Shown piece after piece: positions 5,402-5,842 of a stretch of 5,842 nt of DNA. The notes below the pieces were generated by a model, which saw only the letters and a program-made list of their open reading frames with translations, had not been told where the DNA came from and searched no databases. Source of the DNA: Deltaproteobacteria bacterium (GTDB lineage Bacteria > Desulfobacterota > Syntrophobacteria > BM002); contig JAGFXI010000136.1 of NCBI GenBank assembly GCA_017861095.1, positions 1-5,842 of the forward strand, read 5' to 3'. A program made the position numbers and the translations under genes. Position 1 is the first letter of the stretch. Each line of letters begins with the position of its first letter.

Positions 5402-5842
5402 ATGAATCCTGAGACGCACGACAGCACAAAGCCCTTCCGCCTGGTCAAGTACTTCTCCCTGACCGCCATGGTTGTGATCTTCGTCTCCACCCTGGCCCTG
5501 GGAGTCTTTATCTCTCATCGCGCCAGGACGGAGCTCCTTCAGAAGAGTGAAGACTATGCGATGCTCGTCGCCGCCAATCTCAATCACCAGGTGATCATGC
5601 AGTTCGTGCTGCCGACGGTGTTCAAGTATGGACGGGTGCAGCTCAGTAACCCACTTCAGTACGAACGGCTAGACAAGGTGGTGCGCAACACCATTCACGG
5701 CTTCAAGATTGATCGCGTGGATATTTACGATCTGAACGAGTTTATCACCTACAGTACGGATCGCTCTCTGGTTGCCCTTTCCGGCCTCGGCGGAAGGGAT
5801 TTCGCCATGGCTCAGGAAGGCCAGTCCTCATCCCGCCTCATC
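5402..5842 (+). CDS. Membrane-anchored sensor protein, probably histidine kinase, 3' end missing
   Basis: The frame is open from ATG 5402 to the window end without a stop: 147 residues. A short cytoplasmic N-terminus (PFRLVKYF) leads into one membrane helix at about 17-38 (FSLTAMVVIFVSTLALGVFIS), then an amphipathic region (RTELLQKSEDYAMLVAANLNHQV). The start of an extracytoplasmic sensor domain follows, with FKIDRVDIYDLNEFITYSTD (101-120) and GLGGRDFAMAQEGQSS (128-143). This resembles the single PDC/Cache-type folds of bacterial sensors (the I.D..G.I..STD pattern). The output domain lies beyond the window; a HAMP plus histidine kinase is the likeliest guess, with a GGDEF protein or chemoreceptor as alternatives. 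The ribosome site is weak (GGACAC at 5390-5395), but an in-frame TGA at 5375 leaves no earlier ATG, GTG or TTG start. Confidence 0.7.
   Translation, partial: MNPETHDSTKPFRLVKYFSLTAMVVIFVSTLALGVFISHRARTELLQKSEDYAMLVAANLNHQVIMQFVLPTVFKYGRVQLSNPLQYERLDKVVRNTIHGFKIDRVDIYDLNEFITYSTDRSLVALSGLGGRDFAMAQEGQSSSRLI

Noticed and set aside
4703..5587. 294-codon minus-strand open frame
   Set aside because: It spans two + strand genes with clear domains, crosses their intergenic gap, and has a low-complexity translation rich in Arg, Gly and Pro.
1..5842. tRNA or rRNA genes
   Set aside because: No tRNA-like arm pattern (such as GGTTCGAATCC) and no rRNA-like conserved stretch was recognised on either strand when read by eye.

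Overview
The window comes from a GC-rich bacterium and reads entirely on the + strand. It carries five protein genes, two of them cut by the window edges. Gene content and protein style would fit an NC10 (Methylomirabilis-like) or former-deltaproteobacterial genome. No marker here settles the taxonomy, so treat that as a weak inference.

Region by region: 1-1420 is the end of a branched-chain amino-acid (or related amide/urea) ABC importer operon, with livG (5' end missing) overlapped by livF. The 1421-2012 gap has no gene. It holds a degenerate 7-bp periodic array (1480-1656), a 175-bp dispersed repeat called copy A (1690-1864), a few more heptads, and a good sigma-70 type promoter. That promoter serves rarA (2013-3362), which encodes the AAA+ replication-associated recombination factor. 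A short secreted TPR protein follows 52 bp later (3415-4002), probably on the same transcript.

The second gap (4003-4429) holds a hairpin, a fragment of the dispersed repeat, a REP-like palindrome, and copy B of the repeat. Copy B is on the minus strand, inverted relative to copy A and about 79% identical to it. Next comes a secreted/membrane TPR protein with a C-terminal PGAGHLY two-helix membrane module (4430-5347). A perfect TATAAT lies just before the last gene, which runs off the window end (5402-5842) and encodes a membrane-anchored sensor protein, probably a histidine kinase.

How the parts relate: livGF supplies the two ATPases of one importer. rarA and the downstream TPR gene look like a separate transcription unit bracketed by inverted copies of the dispersed repeat. 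The 4430 gene and the sensor gene have no evident functional link to rarA. The most unusual content is in the two gaps: the drifting heptad array and the repeat family with its REP-like hairpin. No obvious new enzyme system or defence locus is visible.
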